Positions 10,880 to 20,646 of a DNA stretch of 64,000 nt are shown piece by piece. Position numbers and translations under genes: made by a program. Origin of the DNA: Aphrocallistes beatrix. Taxonomy: Eukaryota; Porifera; Hexactinellida; Sceptrulophora; Aphrocallistidae. Within the stretch, counting starts at the first letter, position 1. The number at the start of each line of letters is the position of its first letter. The notes under the pieces are model-generated. The model was not told the origin of the DNA, did not search any database, and was given only the letters and a program-made list of their open reading frames with translations. The DNA is taken from positions 1,116,001 to 1,180,000 of the forward strand of contig OY725497.1 of NCBI GenBank assembly GCA_963281255.1, read 5' to 3'.

Positions 10880-11410
10880 GACTAACTAGGATTTATATAC
10901 GTAGTAAGTATGCGGGACTCTATCCCATATTATAGAGCTAGCTAGAATCTAGAGTGATTGTAACGTCATCACATCATATGCTTTATTCTAGGGAAACAAA
11001 TGCTACCAATTTTGACTTGGGGGGACGACAACTTTTGACTGTGCTAAAAATGGTCCCCGGCCCAATTTTTTCGTGACAGGCGTCCACCGAAGGTAATGTG
11101 CAGCATTTATAAAATGCGAATCATCTTGGCTACCCCTCTAAGAGGTTGAGGTTGTATAATCTTATAAATTAAAAATCGGTTTATATTTATATCCATGCAT
11201 ATAAATATAAACCGATTTTTAATTTAGGAGCAGGGGGCATGCCCCCAACCCCCCATTTTAGTCCGGGGGACAATTCTTTCATGGAAATTTGCTCCTACAC
11301 TGAAAATCTTGGTCCTATCATGAACTAATTTACCATGGAATTTGGGTCCAATTTTCTATGGAATATTGGTCTGTCCGGACCAAATTTTTCATGGAAAATT
11401 GGTCCTAAGC
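10880..11410. repeat. Dispersed repeat with GGACC/AATT quasi-palindromes, copy 1
   Basis: The first half (TAGGATTTATATACGTAGTA, then TCTAGAGTGATTGTAACGTC) matches 23036-23110. The second half is a run of short quasi-palindromic units such as CATGGAAAATTGGTCC and GGACCAAATTTTTCATGG, which also occur at 13805-13890, 23180-23480 and 24120-24300. The superfamily is unknown. Confidence 0.6.
11166..11225. repeat. Perfect 26-bp hairpin with 8-nt loop
   Basis: The arm 11166-11191 (AAATTAAAAATCGGTTTATA...) is exactly complementary to 11200-11225, and the loop is TCCATGCA. It lies inside the dispersed repeat. It could be a tiny MITE, an extruded palindrome, or a small-RNA hairpin. The sequence does not decide between these. 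Confidence 0.85.
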
Positions 11411-12109
11411 TGAATGAGTTTCATTTTTGTCGTGCATTGGAGGTTACGATAAAGGCAGACGTACCGACGGAACACCTACCATGTTTGAAATTGAAGTGGT
11501 CTTAACAAGAGATCTCTACAAGTGTATAGTAGATAAACTTCCGGAAGGTACGTGTACTTGTAAACAAGTAGAGTTTTTGGAACCCACAAACAACTCGTCA
11601 GTAAAAATGGAATATAATTCACTTTGTCCCAAAACTTCTGGGTGAAGATGTTACTAGTATTCTCTCGAAAATTAGCAGAATGTCTATTCTGATTCTTAAT
11701 CCATTTTCTTACTTATGTGAGGCCGGGTTTTAGTCTGCTTGCCATGAAAACCAAGCAAAGTAACACATTAGAATGCAGAGGGTTTGAGATGAGTATTGAG
11801 GAAAACAGACCCTCGGTTAGCAGAGTTGGGGGCAAAAAAACACGAAAAGGTTTCTCATTAACAATCTAATTAGATTTACCATAGCCCTCTGTATATAAGG
11901 CCTGCCATCTAAATCTCAAAGATGGACCAGGGATGCGGTCGAAGACGGTTGATTGATGATGAATAGAATGGCTGTCTCTTAAGATGTAGTTTACATTGTT
12001 CAGAAAAAACACTGGCTTTAATTTATGAAATGGTTAGGTGCAAAGCCCTAATATCTACGCTATTCAGCTCCCCCCAATGTTGTAATTTTTTAAAAGGATT
12101 TTATAATAT

Positions 12110-12370
12110 TAACATCAACTTTGATTAATGTTTAAAAAAATTTCTAAGGTACTATTCTTAGAATTCTTCTTAGAATGACACCAATTCTAAGTATATTTCT
12201 TAAAATCCGTAAAGAATTTCAAGGTTAAGAATTCTATAAGAATTCTAAGAAAAAAATTCTAAGAAAAAAGATTTGATCAAATTCTAAGAATAATTCTTAG
12301 AATCCGTAAAGAATTTGATGTCACATAATTCTTTATGAATTCTAAGAATTCCATAGCAATTCTGAGAAAT
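12110..12370. repeat. Cluster of TTCTTAGAATTC-type palindromes
   Basis: About a dozen imperfect copies of ATTCTTAGAATTC / GAATTCTAAGAAT in both orientations fill this low-complexity block. Together with AAGAACTTTAGTGAATGAGGCCCC at about 12728 it resembles the ends of the MITE at 39358-39750, split by a Helentron-like insertion. Confidence 0.55.
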
Positions 12371-12419
12371 ATTCTTAGAATGGCATCTCATATTTTTGAA
12401 TCTATGTGATAAATTATTT

Positions 12420-12702
12420 GTTTACATTTGTTTACAGTAGATACATAGAGTAAACAAATTACAAAAATAGGCTAGAGACTAGCTTCCAACGGTTGACATG
12501 GGGTTTTCAGGGGTATAGATCTAGAATATTATATTTTCAGATCTATATGATAAATTATTTGTTAACCTGTTTACAATATTTATATAAATTAAACAAATTC
12601 CAAAAATAGGCTAGATTGAGTAACTCCAGGCGCCCGCAGGGCGACTCTGTGGACACAAAGTGTCCGCAAGCCGCGCAGCGCAAGCAAGCGAAGCGCGCTT
12701 GT
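12420..12702 (+). mobile_element. Helentron-like element, 3' part with satellite units
   Basis: It contains two diverged units of the ~150-bp satellite (TGTTTACA..TAAACAAATTACAAAAATAG, then the CTTCCAACGGTTGACATGGG block), then the GC-rich terminus (GGCGCCCGCAGGGCGACTCT, GTCCGCAAGCCGCGCAGCGC) and the terminal stem-loop ending at CGCGCTTGT. This is the same order as in the copies at 26337-27994 (inverted) and 33403-33952. No coding capacity. Confidence 0.6.
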
Positions 12703-13318
12703 TTAGAATTAATTTAAGAAAAATTCTAAGAACTTTAGTGAATGAGGCCCCTGGATATTTATGCCTTGTAGGCATGCAAACTGTTGCGCTGAGTGTAGTG
12801 CAAGAATTTTAGAGTTAGGCCAGCCGTGCCCTGTGTGCCGCTCGGGAATAGATAATATGTTACAAATATTTACTAATTAACTTTCTATGTTATTAATACT
12901 GCATTTTATTCTTTCTTCTACATTCATTCACTATTAAAATTTCGATATTATATCTGAAATTAAGGGGAATATGTTAACCAAACGACCTTCGCTTGTTAGG
13001 CTACTTCAGACAAGTGCCGAACTCCAAACACTCATTCTGCTGCTCCCCCGGTAGAACAATTACATGATCTGCCTAAAATAATTAATCACGCAGGATGCTT
13101 AGGAATGTATTACCAGCATATATGAATATGGTTCCAAAGTACCCATATCCGTTGCAAAATTTTTGATTAGTCATCATATGATAGGTTATATTTATGATGA
13201 TTTTAGTGATTGTTAGAGCCAGTTTAAGGACACTTCTGTGTGTTTTTATTATAAAGTTTTTCGCATAGAACCGAGCTGTGAATTGGTTAAGAAACGGGGT
13301 AACTGGTTGGGAATCCCT

Positions 13319-13738
13319 CAGGGTTGCCGTGGGAATGGAATTTCAATACCCATCCCCATCCCATTCCCACAGGATTTCTGTGGGAATACCCACAAAAACT
13401 CACAGAACCCACAGGAAACCTCACAAAAAAAAACACAGAAACCCACAAGAAAACGGGCTTGCCTAATTTCCGGGACGGGACGGGACCGTCCCGGAAAATC
13501 TAGATACCTAATTTCCAGGAAAGCACATTTTGAAACTTTATAATCCCGTCCCGGGAATTAGGTATCTTCACCCGTCCCGTCCCGGAAATTAGGCATGCCC
13601 CAAGAAAACCCACAGAAACCCACAGGAAAACCCACAGAAACCCACAAGTGGGAATACCCATAGGCTTAAAATAATTCCCATCCCATATGGGAATACCCAT
13701 GGGAAAACCCACAGATTCCCATTCCCACGGCAACCCTG
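13319..13738. mobile_element. hAT-like MITE with CAGGGTTGCCGTGGGAATGG ends
   Basis: Left end CAGGGTTGCCGTGGGAATGG; right end the inverse, finishing CACGGCAACCCTG at 13738. Flanks are GAATCCCT (left) and GAATCAAT (right), which may be a decayed 8-bp duplication. A smaller relative is at 23809-23943. Nested inside (about 13457-13598) is another inverted pair, GCCTAATTTCCGGGACGGGA and its inverse. The open frames across it are by-products of CCCACAGAAA repeats, not genes. Confidence 0.7.
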
Positions 13739-13804
13739 GAATCAATCCCTGGTCTAGGCGCATATAAAAATGATCGACCCTCTTTAGATGTTTAGATTTG
13801 AGCA

Positions 13805-13890
13805 TTCTAAGGACCAATATTCCATGGAAAATTGGTCCATTGCAGGACCGAATTTTTCAGCATAAGACCAATTTTCAGGGGACCAAAATT
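13805..13890. repeat. GGACC/AATT quasi-palindromic units
   Basis: A short run of CCATGGAAAATTGGTCC-like units ending in TTTTCGTGACA, as in the arrays at 11040 and 23180-23480. Confidence 0.55.
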
Positions 13891-14058
13891 TTCGTGACAA
13901 CTAGATTTTGTAATAGTCTATGGATCACTATTACAAAATTTAGTTCTGAGCATTCCTAAGGCTGACTTTTTACCTTGTTTTATAATTTTGTTTGCATGAT
14001 ATTTACTGTGAGATTGCTCATGGGTTGATAGTATCACACTTGAAAACTGTAGTTATGA

Positions 14059-14067
14059 TACTACTTA
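14059..14067. repeat. Left target-site duplication of the foldback element
   Basis: TACTACTTA is repeated exactly at 19383-19391. A 9-bp duplication is typical of Mutator-like and Foldback elements. Confidence 0.9.
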
Positions 14068-14095
14068 ATGGATGTGAAGTTAGCAGCGCGAAAAG

Positions 14096-14828
14096 TGAGC
14101 ACGACATAACTGGTTATAACTTTTCGCTTAGGCTGATTATCCGGTTCAAATTTGTAACACAGCATTATGAGCGAGGTAGTTTTGTATCATTCCAATTTTT
14201 TGTCCCTTTCTTCAAAAACCACTTCACAGTGACTTTGCAAAAATTCCCGATTCTCACTATACAAATTCATATACGATTTGACTGAGCACGACATAACTGG
14301 TTATAACTTTTCGCTTAGGCTGAATATCCAGTTCAAATTTGTAACACAGCATTATGAGCGAGGTAGTTTTGTATCAATCCAATTTTTTGTCCCTCTCTTG
14401 AAAAACCACTTCACAGTGACTTTTGCAAAAATTCCCGATTTTCACTATACAAATTCATATACGATTTGACTGAGCACGACATAACTGGTTATAACTTTTC
14501 GCTTAGGCTGAATATCCAGTTCAAATTTGTATCACAGCATTATGAGCGAGGTAGTTTTGTATTTTTCCAATTTTTTGTCCCTTTCTTCAAAAACCACTTC
14601 ACAGTGACTTTGCAAAAATTCCCGATTTTCACTATACAAATTCATATACAATTTGACTGAGCACGACATAACTGGTTATAACTTTTCGCTTAGGCTGAAT
14701 ATCCTGTTCAAATTTGTATCACAGCATTATGAGCGAGGTAGTTTTGTATTTTTCCAATTTTTTGTCCCTTTCTTCAAAAACCACTTCACAGTGACTTTGC
14801 AAAAATTCCCGATTTTCACTATACAAAT
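14096..14828 (+). repeat. Left terminal arm: four ~187-bp tandem repeats
   Basis: Units start with TGAGCACGACATAACTGGTT at 14096, 14283, 14471 and 14658, with spacing 187, 188 and 187 bp. The last unit is slightly truncated. Each contains TTATAACTTTTCGCTTAGGC, CATTATGAGCGAGGTAGTTT and CACTTCACAGTGACTTTGCA. Each unit happens to be open in one frame, giving a repeated ~63-residue peptide starting MTEHDITGYNF, but no start context supports translation. The units are near identical to those of the right arm, inverted. Confidence 0.95.
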
Positions 14829-14950
14829 TTATGAATATGCTAATATTTCTATTCTTGACGCGCTGAATCAGAATTGCAATATAATTGTGTACTAGTTCTA
14901 AATTTCTATGTGACTAACTTCATAGTATATTTACTATGGAACTAAACTTC

Positions 14951-15583
14951 TTATTTTGAAAGCCCTTGAGTTCTGGTGTTAACCTTGATGACAGGCTGAA
15001 AGTGGCTCATGTTTAACCTCAAATAAACTCTGCGTTCTGTTAAATCATGTGTAGATTTAGCATCAATGAATCCATGTCCTGAGAATTTCAACCAGGATTG
15101 GTCCTCATCATTGTAGACAAAGATATCTGTTCTCAGGATGATAGCTGCTAAAAATATTTCTAGGTCTGTACCCCAAGATCCTACTCGGTCCATTTTGCTT
15201 GCTTTCAGATAATCTTCAATCGAATTGCAACGTTCCTCTGGCAATAAATCTTTTCGAGCTTGAACGTAATTGGTGGCTAATTTCCTATATTCGCCCTTCA
15301 TTTTATCAATTATTAACTCCCGTATTTCTTTATGATTGTAATCTGTTCCAGTAATTATATATGATAAAGAGCGAAACAAGCAATTCCCATCAGGTGAAAT
15401 CCTTTTTTCTTTTGTAGGAATTAATTGTCGAATCTCAAGAGATTTATCAGCGGCTTCATTTTCATATATTATTCCTGTTGTAAATGTTAGTCTTATCACC
15501 TTGCACTTTTCCCTTTGCCAACTCGGAGTTACAGTCTTGAATTCTCCATGATAATAGGTTTTACATCTATTATAGAGAGAGTT
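14951..15583 (-). CDS. OTU-domain cysteine protease of the foldback element
   Basis: OTU proteases remove ubiquitin or ubiquitin-like proteins, and OTU domains occur as passengers in several transposon groups. Counting from the GTG codon at 15499, the catalytic Cys is C40 in SPDGNCLFRSLSY, the classical DGNC motif. A conserved GSWGTDLEIFLAA helix follows at about 108-119, and the catalytic His is H166 in LNMSHFQPV. The frame is open without an ATG from 15583. The upstream stretch SLYNRCKTYYHGEFK reads as coding, so the true start lies upstream or is supplied by splicing. A 44-codon frame starts at ATG 15664, overlapping the transposase stop (TAATG), and ends just before the OTU frame. This could be the original 5' part separated by a frameshift or a small intron. 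It lies directly downstream of the transposase on the same strand. Confidence 0.78.
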   Translation of the reverse strand, partial: NSLYNRCKTYYHGEFKTVTPSWQREKCKVIRLTFTTGIIYENEAADKSLEIRQLIPTKEKRISPDGNCLFRSLSYIITGTDYNHKEIRELIIDKMKGEYRKLATNYVQARKDLLPEERCNSIEDYLKASKMDRVGSWGTDLEIFLAAIILRTDIFVYNDEDQSWLKFSGHGFIDAKSTHDLTERRVYLRLNMSHFQPVIKVNTRTQGLSK

Positions 15584-15662
15584 TCATCTGGAATAGAATC
15601 GTCATTAGACAAATCAGTGTACAATGTTACGGCCTTTGAGTTGACTTGAGGGCTAGTGACCA

Positions 15663-18064
15663 TTATGTAAGGCAAATGATTAAGTTTCTGTGTCTTGGAT
15701 TCTTGAACTTTTTAAGTGAAGCTTGTTTGTTAGAGTTCATTGGCTTTCCTGGTTTGAAGTATGTCTGTCTTGGTTTCTTCTTCTTCCACATTTCATCAAT
15801 TTGATCATAATCTTTTGGTTGTTGTGTTTTTTGTCTCTTGAGAACTTTAAGGCTCAATGGATTGAATGCAAATTCGAATGCCTTTATTCTACCAACAATA
15901 CCTTCCCTTAATTTGCGAATGAAATCTCCCGGTCTTAGTTTGCATTGTTTGTGTAAAATTGTTATCTTTACAATTCTCATCCAGTTTTCTGCAATTGCAT
16001 TCGTGGATGTCACGTGATATTGACCTGGGTGCAAGGATGGGCCTAGTATAATACCTGACCAGAGGGGACAAACTGGCATGTAATGAGTTACAAGAAATGA
16101 TGGTAAATCTGGAAAGTAGTAGTTGTTTTTAGGAGTGCTTTCATTCTGTTCTTCCATTTCAAATATGCCAACAAGCGTCTTGCAGTTCATTAATTCATTC
16201 TGAAAATGTATACCAAATGGAGATCTTGATTTGTATGTTTTGCTATCTCCCATTTCATTGGGTAATGATTCATCTAGTTCTGTGATATTTTCGAGATCAA
16301 AATCGAACTCCTTATCAAGACAAATAGAGCTGTTAAGTTTATCAAAAGATTCTTCAATTTTTGGATAGATCTTTTTTGATAAACATACCATACTCAATGT
16401 GCCAAATAACTGATTCATTTCATCCATCGTTGTACAACTCGTCATTCGAGCCATTATGAACATGATCTTTTGTTTCCTCTGTTTATCCATCCTGAACTTA
16501 GAACTTAGTTTATAGCTAAACCGATTCATTATGTGTGCCGAGCATATGTGTATTATTACTTTTATTGAATTAGTAGAATTGCTCTTGTGAATAGTTTCCC
16601 AACATTTATTTAAATACCATTCTAAGTTTTGTTTGTTAAAGGCATTGCAGACACCATGTAGCATGGCCCAACTAAAGTCTACCTCAACTTTATTTGGTAA
16701 TATCTCGCTACTCGTCACCTTCTTTACGTCATATAACCATCGGTTAAGCAAATGTGAAATTTCTATGTTTGTCTGCTCGCTAGATACCATCTCAGCAAGT
16801 GGAATTGGGCTTACATGTGATAGAGGATGCTTTACTGAGATAGCGTAATAGAGGATTCTTTTTCCCAAATGATCTAATTTCCTGATAACTGAACCAGTGG
16901 CATCTAAATGTAATGCAAAAGATTCTTTTTCCAATTTTTTTAACAACATTATCTGTTCTTCACTATACAAGTGAATGATGAATGGGGAATGACTTATGAA
17001 TTGAATGTAGCCGTTAAGAGTATTCCCAATGATTGTGCTCATATATGACATTTGGGTGCTAATGATGTCCTGCCACATATCATTATTAAATCGGGATTTT
17101 TCAAAGTGCTGTGACTTGACCTTTCTAATGACATCGGTTGAGTGTAAATAATTGAAGTTTCCTTTTTTGGCAACGGATAAATTTTGTGAATCAACAAAGA
17201 GGGAATAATGAAGATTAGAAGGACTGGAAAGTTCAAGCTGTTTCGCAGTGGCTTCTCTTCTGTCTCCAGATAAATGTCGGCTGTGCGAAATTAAATTAGA
17301 TGAATGTTCTTCAGAGATTGATCCAGTAGCAGTATAATTAACGAGATAAAGATTGCTTGCGTTTGTTTGCGGTGTTTCCATTTCAAATTTGAAGGTGAAA
17401 CAATTACTAAACTTGCAAACTGCTGCTGCAATAAGAAATGTACTTCCACGTCTTGAATAGCTTTTGTTAATTCGATGGTATAAAAATTTGAGAACACAAA
17501 ACGGGTAGTAAACGGAAATTTTCTCATTAAATAAGGTTGTCCATTCTGACTTCAGAGCACTTTCTGAAAAATTTGGAAAAATTCTGAACCATTCTTGGCC
17601 TGTCAATCCAAATTCACCTCGATTTGTCGACTGAACTATGTGCATTTTACTAGATACCTGATCAGTGGATTCAATGCTAATAATTGAGCTTATGTCTGAT
17701 TCTAGTGAATTATCAGAATGGGAGAAAAGCACGTTATGATTACGAATATCTGGTAATTCAGAAATGTTGATACTGATAGGTAGAGTAAATTTATCTTTAG
17801 GTAGTGTCAATGCTTGTGTTACCTGAGATTTAATATTCCAGTTGTTGTTTCGCCAGATGTTCATAAGTTTCGCCCGTAGTTGCAAGCGATTTCTTCTATA
17901 AACATATTTTGCCAGCTTACCCCAGATAGAAGAGGTATCCCGCCAATTTCGTGTTTTAAGCAATTCGAGATTGTTCAGAATTAATGAACCATGACCAGTT
18001 AACTTGGATAAGGCATCGGTCATCTTTGAGACAATCTCGCTACCTTGCTTGACATCACCAGTTT
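15663..18064 (-). CDS. Mutator-like DDE transposase (main exon)
   Basis: A 786-residue frame from ATG 18023, open upstream to 18064 (TGDVKQGSEIVSK). It catalyses cut-and-paste movement of the element. Motifs numbered from ATG 18023: D374 in LHLDATGSVI, D449 in VEVDFSWAML, the Mutator-type C-x2-H pair C494/H497 in HICSAHIMNRF, and E679 in TSTNAIAENWMRIVK. This is the D-D-E triad of the superfamily with its C/H motif between the second and third acidic residues. A CKFSNC pair (203-208) may be part of an N-terminal metal-binding fold. The C-terminus (about 740-780) is strongly basic. There are no internal stops. The exon should begin at 18064 after a TTATAG acceptor and be spliced to 18419-18158. 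If not spliced, translation from 18023 still gives the catalytic domain. Confidence 0.85.
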
Positions 18065-18157
18065 CTATAATAAATTCTCTGAATCAAATATATCATTGCT
18101 TATTATTAGAAACATCAATAATAATACGTATTATGTAGTATATGTAAAATAACTAAC
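18065..18157 (-). other. Predicted 93-bp intron joining the 2A exon to the transposase
   Basis: On the minus strand the donor is AATG|GTTAGT (intron from 18157) and the acceptor TTATTATAG|AAACTGG (intron ends at 18065). Splicing is phase 1: AAT G + AA ACT GGT joins ..PGPRYN to E-TGDVKQGSE.. without a stop. This is inferred from splice signals and frame only. Confidence 0.6.
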
Positions 18158-18419
18158 CATTGTATCTTGGTCCTGGGTTCACTTCTACATCTCCGCAAAT
18201 AATAAGGAATAGAGATAGAATTGTTAAGATGGAGATCAAAATGTTGCATGTAACAAATCCAGGAATAGCTATCATTTTGCAGCATCTTGATTTTGTAGAT
18301 TTCCGTGAATTGAATATGCCAATGTGGTTGCGCCATGTACAAAGATCAACCCCCATTAGTAAATGCAAAACTGAAATGTTATAGGCGTGAAATTCGAATA
18401 AGTTATCAATATTATCCAA
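18158..18419 (-). CDS. Leader exon with 2A ribosome-skipping motif, 5' exon of the transposase
   Basis: An 87-codon open segment from ATG 18419. A hydrophobic stretch (about residues 55-75, FVTCNILISILTILSLFLII) leads straight into CGDVEVNPGP (residues 75-84). This is the consensus of 2A peptides, D(V/I)ExNPGP, where the ribosome releases the upstream product before the final Pro without a stop codon. The 2A core lies at 18168-18194. Separation between G83 and P84 would free an 83-residue hydrophobic leader from a transposase starting with Pro. In some animal retrotransposon and immune-receptor genes, N-terminal 2A sequences overlap a signal peptide, and the hydrophobic run here allows the same reading. 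The motif match is seen directly; its activity is inferred. Confidence 0.75.
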
Positions 18420-18610
18420 TAACCAAAGAATAATCGTATTAACTATATTTATTTGGATTTATCAGAATATTATGCTATAGTCACAGAAGCCAATATAATG
18501 AATACGTAAAAACACTCGCCCAAAATTAACTACAAATGACGACAATTAACAATCTATGACAATAGCATTTTGTACCTAACTCCACTGTGTACTACAAATA
18601 TGCAACTCAA

Positions 18611-19353
18611 ATCGTACATGAATTTGTATAGTGAAAATCGGGAATTTTTGCAAAGTCACTGTGAAGTGGTTTTTCAAGAGAGGGACAAAAAATTGGAATG
18701 ATACAAAACTACCTCGCTCATAATGCTGTGATACAAATTTGAACTGGATATTCAGCCTAAGCGAAAAGTTATAACCAGTTATGTCGTGCTCAGTCAAATT
18801 GTATATGAATTTGTATAGTGAAAATCGGGAATTTTTGCAAAGTCACTGTGAAGTGGTTTTTTAAGAGAGGGACAAAAAATTGGATTGATACAAAACTACC
18901 TCGCTCATAATGCTGTGTTACAAATTTGAACCGGATATTCAGCCAAAGCGAAAAGTTATAACCAGTTATGTCGTGCTCAGTCAAATTGTATATGAATTTG
19001 TATAGTGAAAATCGGGAATTTTTGCAAAGTCACTGTGAAGTGGTTTTTTAAGAGAGGGACAAAAAATTGGAATGATACAAAACTACCTCGCTCATAATGC
19101 TGTGATTCAAATTTGCAACTGGATATTCAGCCTAAGCGAAAAGTTATAACCAGTTATGTCGTGCTCAGTCAAATTGTATATGAATTTGTATTGTGAAAAT
19201 CGGGAATTCTTGCAAAGTCACTGTGAAGTGGTTTTTTAAGAGAGGGACAAAAAATTGGAATGATACAAAACTACCTCGCTCATAATGCTGTGATTCAAAT
19301 TTGAACTGGATATTCAGCCTAAGCGAAAAGTTATAACTAGTTATGTCGTGCTA
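18611..19353 (-). repeat. Right terminal arm: four ~187-bp tandem repeats, inverted
   Basis: Units end with GTCGTGCTCA at 18792, 18979 and 19167, and with GTCGTGCTAA at about 19352. Spacing is 187-188 bp. They are the inverse of the left-arm units with only scattered substitutions. The outermost unit passes into the unique terminal TTTTCGCGCTGCTAACTTCA..CATCCAT, ending at 19382. Confidence 0.95.
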
Positions 19354-19382
19354 ACTTTTCGCGCTGCTAACTTCACATCCAT

Positions 19383-19391
19383 TACTACTTA
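19383..19391. repeat. Right target-site duplication of the foldback element
   Basis: TACTACTTA, identical to 14059-14067. Confidence 0.9.
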
Positions 19392-19617
19392 TACCAGGGT
19401 TTCATTCAGCTTTCCAAAGTCATACGACTAAATGGACGCTACCATTTTTTACACGCCTAGACTCTGCATTTTTATAAACAGGGTGGCCGAACGAAATTGA
19501 GACAAACAAACTTGCTTTAAAACAACCCTTAAATTTTGTCAGCTCCTTATATTTTTTAGTTACTATAGACGTATCAACTATATCCTTACTATTAAAACTC
19601 GATTAATGTTTGTGTAT

Positions 19618-19651
<34 letters not shown>

Positions 19652-19653
19652 TA

Positions 19654-20071
19654 GGGTGCTCCAAAAAATTCGAAAGTTGAAATATTTAAATGTACACTCT
19701 TCGAATAGTTGACATTGATCACCAAGTATGCACGGTCAAATTTTCAAGCAATTAGGAGATGATTTAGTGGTCGCGCAAAGTAGGCTCCTCCTGGCGCAGA
19801 TGTGTTATTAGCTGATATATAACCACCCCAAATATCACAAAAAATACAGTTACTTGTATATTTGAATATCAGAAGTACATCTTTTACAACTTTAAGCCTC
19901 AAACCGGACATGTCCCATTATAAATCAGCACCAGGAGGAGCCTACTATGCGCAATCACTAAATCATCTCCTAATTGCTTGAAAATTTTATAGTGCATACT
20001 TGGTGATCAATGTCAACTATTCGAAGAGTGTGCATCTAAATATTTCAACTTTCGAATTTTTTGGAGCACCC
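19654..20071. mobile_element. 418-bp TA-flanked MITE inside a (TA)n tract
   Basis: Terminal inverted repeats start GGGTGCTCCAAAAAATTCGA and extend over about 100 bp (..CTCTTCGAATAGTTGACATT). Both ends abut TA (19652-19653, 20072-20073), as in Tc1/mariner-type insertions. A truncated relative is at 36464-36650. Confidence 0.85.
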
Positions 20072-20579
20072 TAATATATATATATATAAGCGCGCTTCGC
20101 TTGCTTGCGCTGTGCGGCTGGCAGACACTTTGTGTCCGCCGGAGGGTCCATTCGGTCGCCTGAGGTTATATTGGTTAATTATAAGGGAGATAGCATCTCT
20201 AAATATGTCCATCTTAGTGTTAAAATCGATATCACTCACAAAATCACCAAATTTGTCAATTTTAAAATTTTTGATGCGTAATGATGACGTCATAACAGAG
20301 TGATGAGTCATCATTTTTTGATGATAGTTGCATCATATATGAGATATGTTAGTATACATATTTTATTAAATTTCAGCCTTTTATCTCTCATAATGGCTGA
20401 GTTATGTTCGAATAACTGTATTGCTTAACTTTTAAAAATGTGACAATGACGTCATAATTCCATGATGAGTCGACATTTTGCTCTGAGCTTAGAACTTACT
20501 GGAGCCATAGCCAAAAGACTCCCACATGCCAAAAATCAGCTTTCTGTGACTGGCAGTTTCTTCAATCAATTCGTTACAG

Positions 20580-20614
<35 letters not shown>

Positions 20615-20646
20615 TATAGATTAATCGAGTTTTAATAGTAAGGATA

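Larger units (their letters stand above)
14068..19382 (-). mobile_element. Foldback-type Mutator-like transposon with OTU and 2A modules
   Basis: A complete 5,315-bp element bounded by the 9-bp duplication TACTACTTA. Both ends begin with ATGGATGTGAAGTTAGCAGC..GCGAAAAG, inverted. Each is followed by four ~187-bp tandem repeats, giving arms of about 770 bp. The minus-strand interior carries a 5' exon with a 2A motif (18419-18158), a DDE transposase (18064-15663) and an OTU-type protease frame (15583-14951). The arm structure is like Drosophila Foldback and Rehavkus-type MuDR elements. The catalytic pattern (D..D..CxxH..E) and duplication length place it in the Mutator superfamily. All three coding segments lack internal stops, the duplication is perfect and the repeats are homogeneous, so the copy looks young and may be autonomous. 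Confidence 0.88.

Noticed and set aside
11427..11645. 72-codon frame near 11427 with a GTACGT donor-like site at 11549
   Set aside because: No motif, no acceptor or partner exon, and it adjoins a dispersed repeat; too weak to call.
13238..13817. Frames over 13238-13817 with PIPFPQDFCGN / WVFLWVSVGFLG
   Set aside because: Low-complexity translation of a MITE built from GGGAATACCCACAGAAACCC-type repeats.
14096..14828. CRISPR-like array
   Set aside because: Units are contiguous 187-bp direct repeats without unique spacers, in a eukaryotic transposon terminus.
14278..14895. Repeated ~63-residue open frames (MTEHDITGYNF..) in both arms of the foldback element
   Set aside because: They are chance open frames in the 187-bp tandem units; no start context, splice signals or protein motif supports translation.
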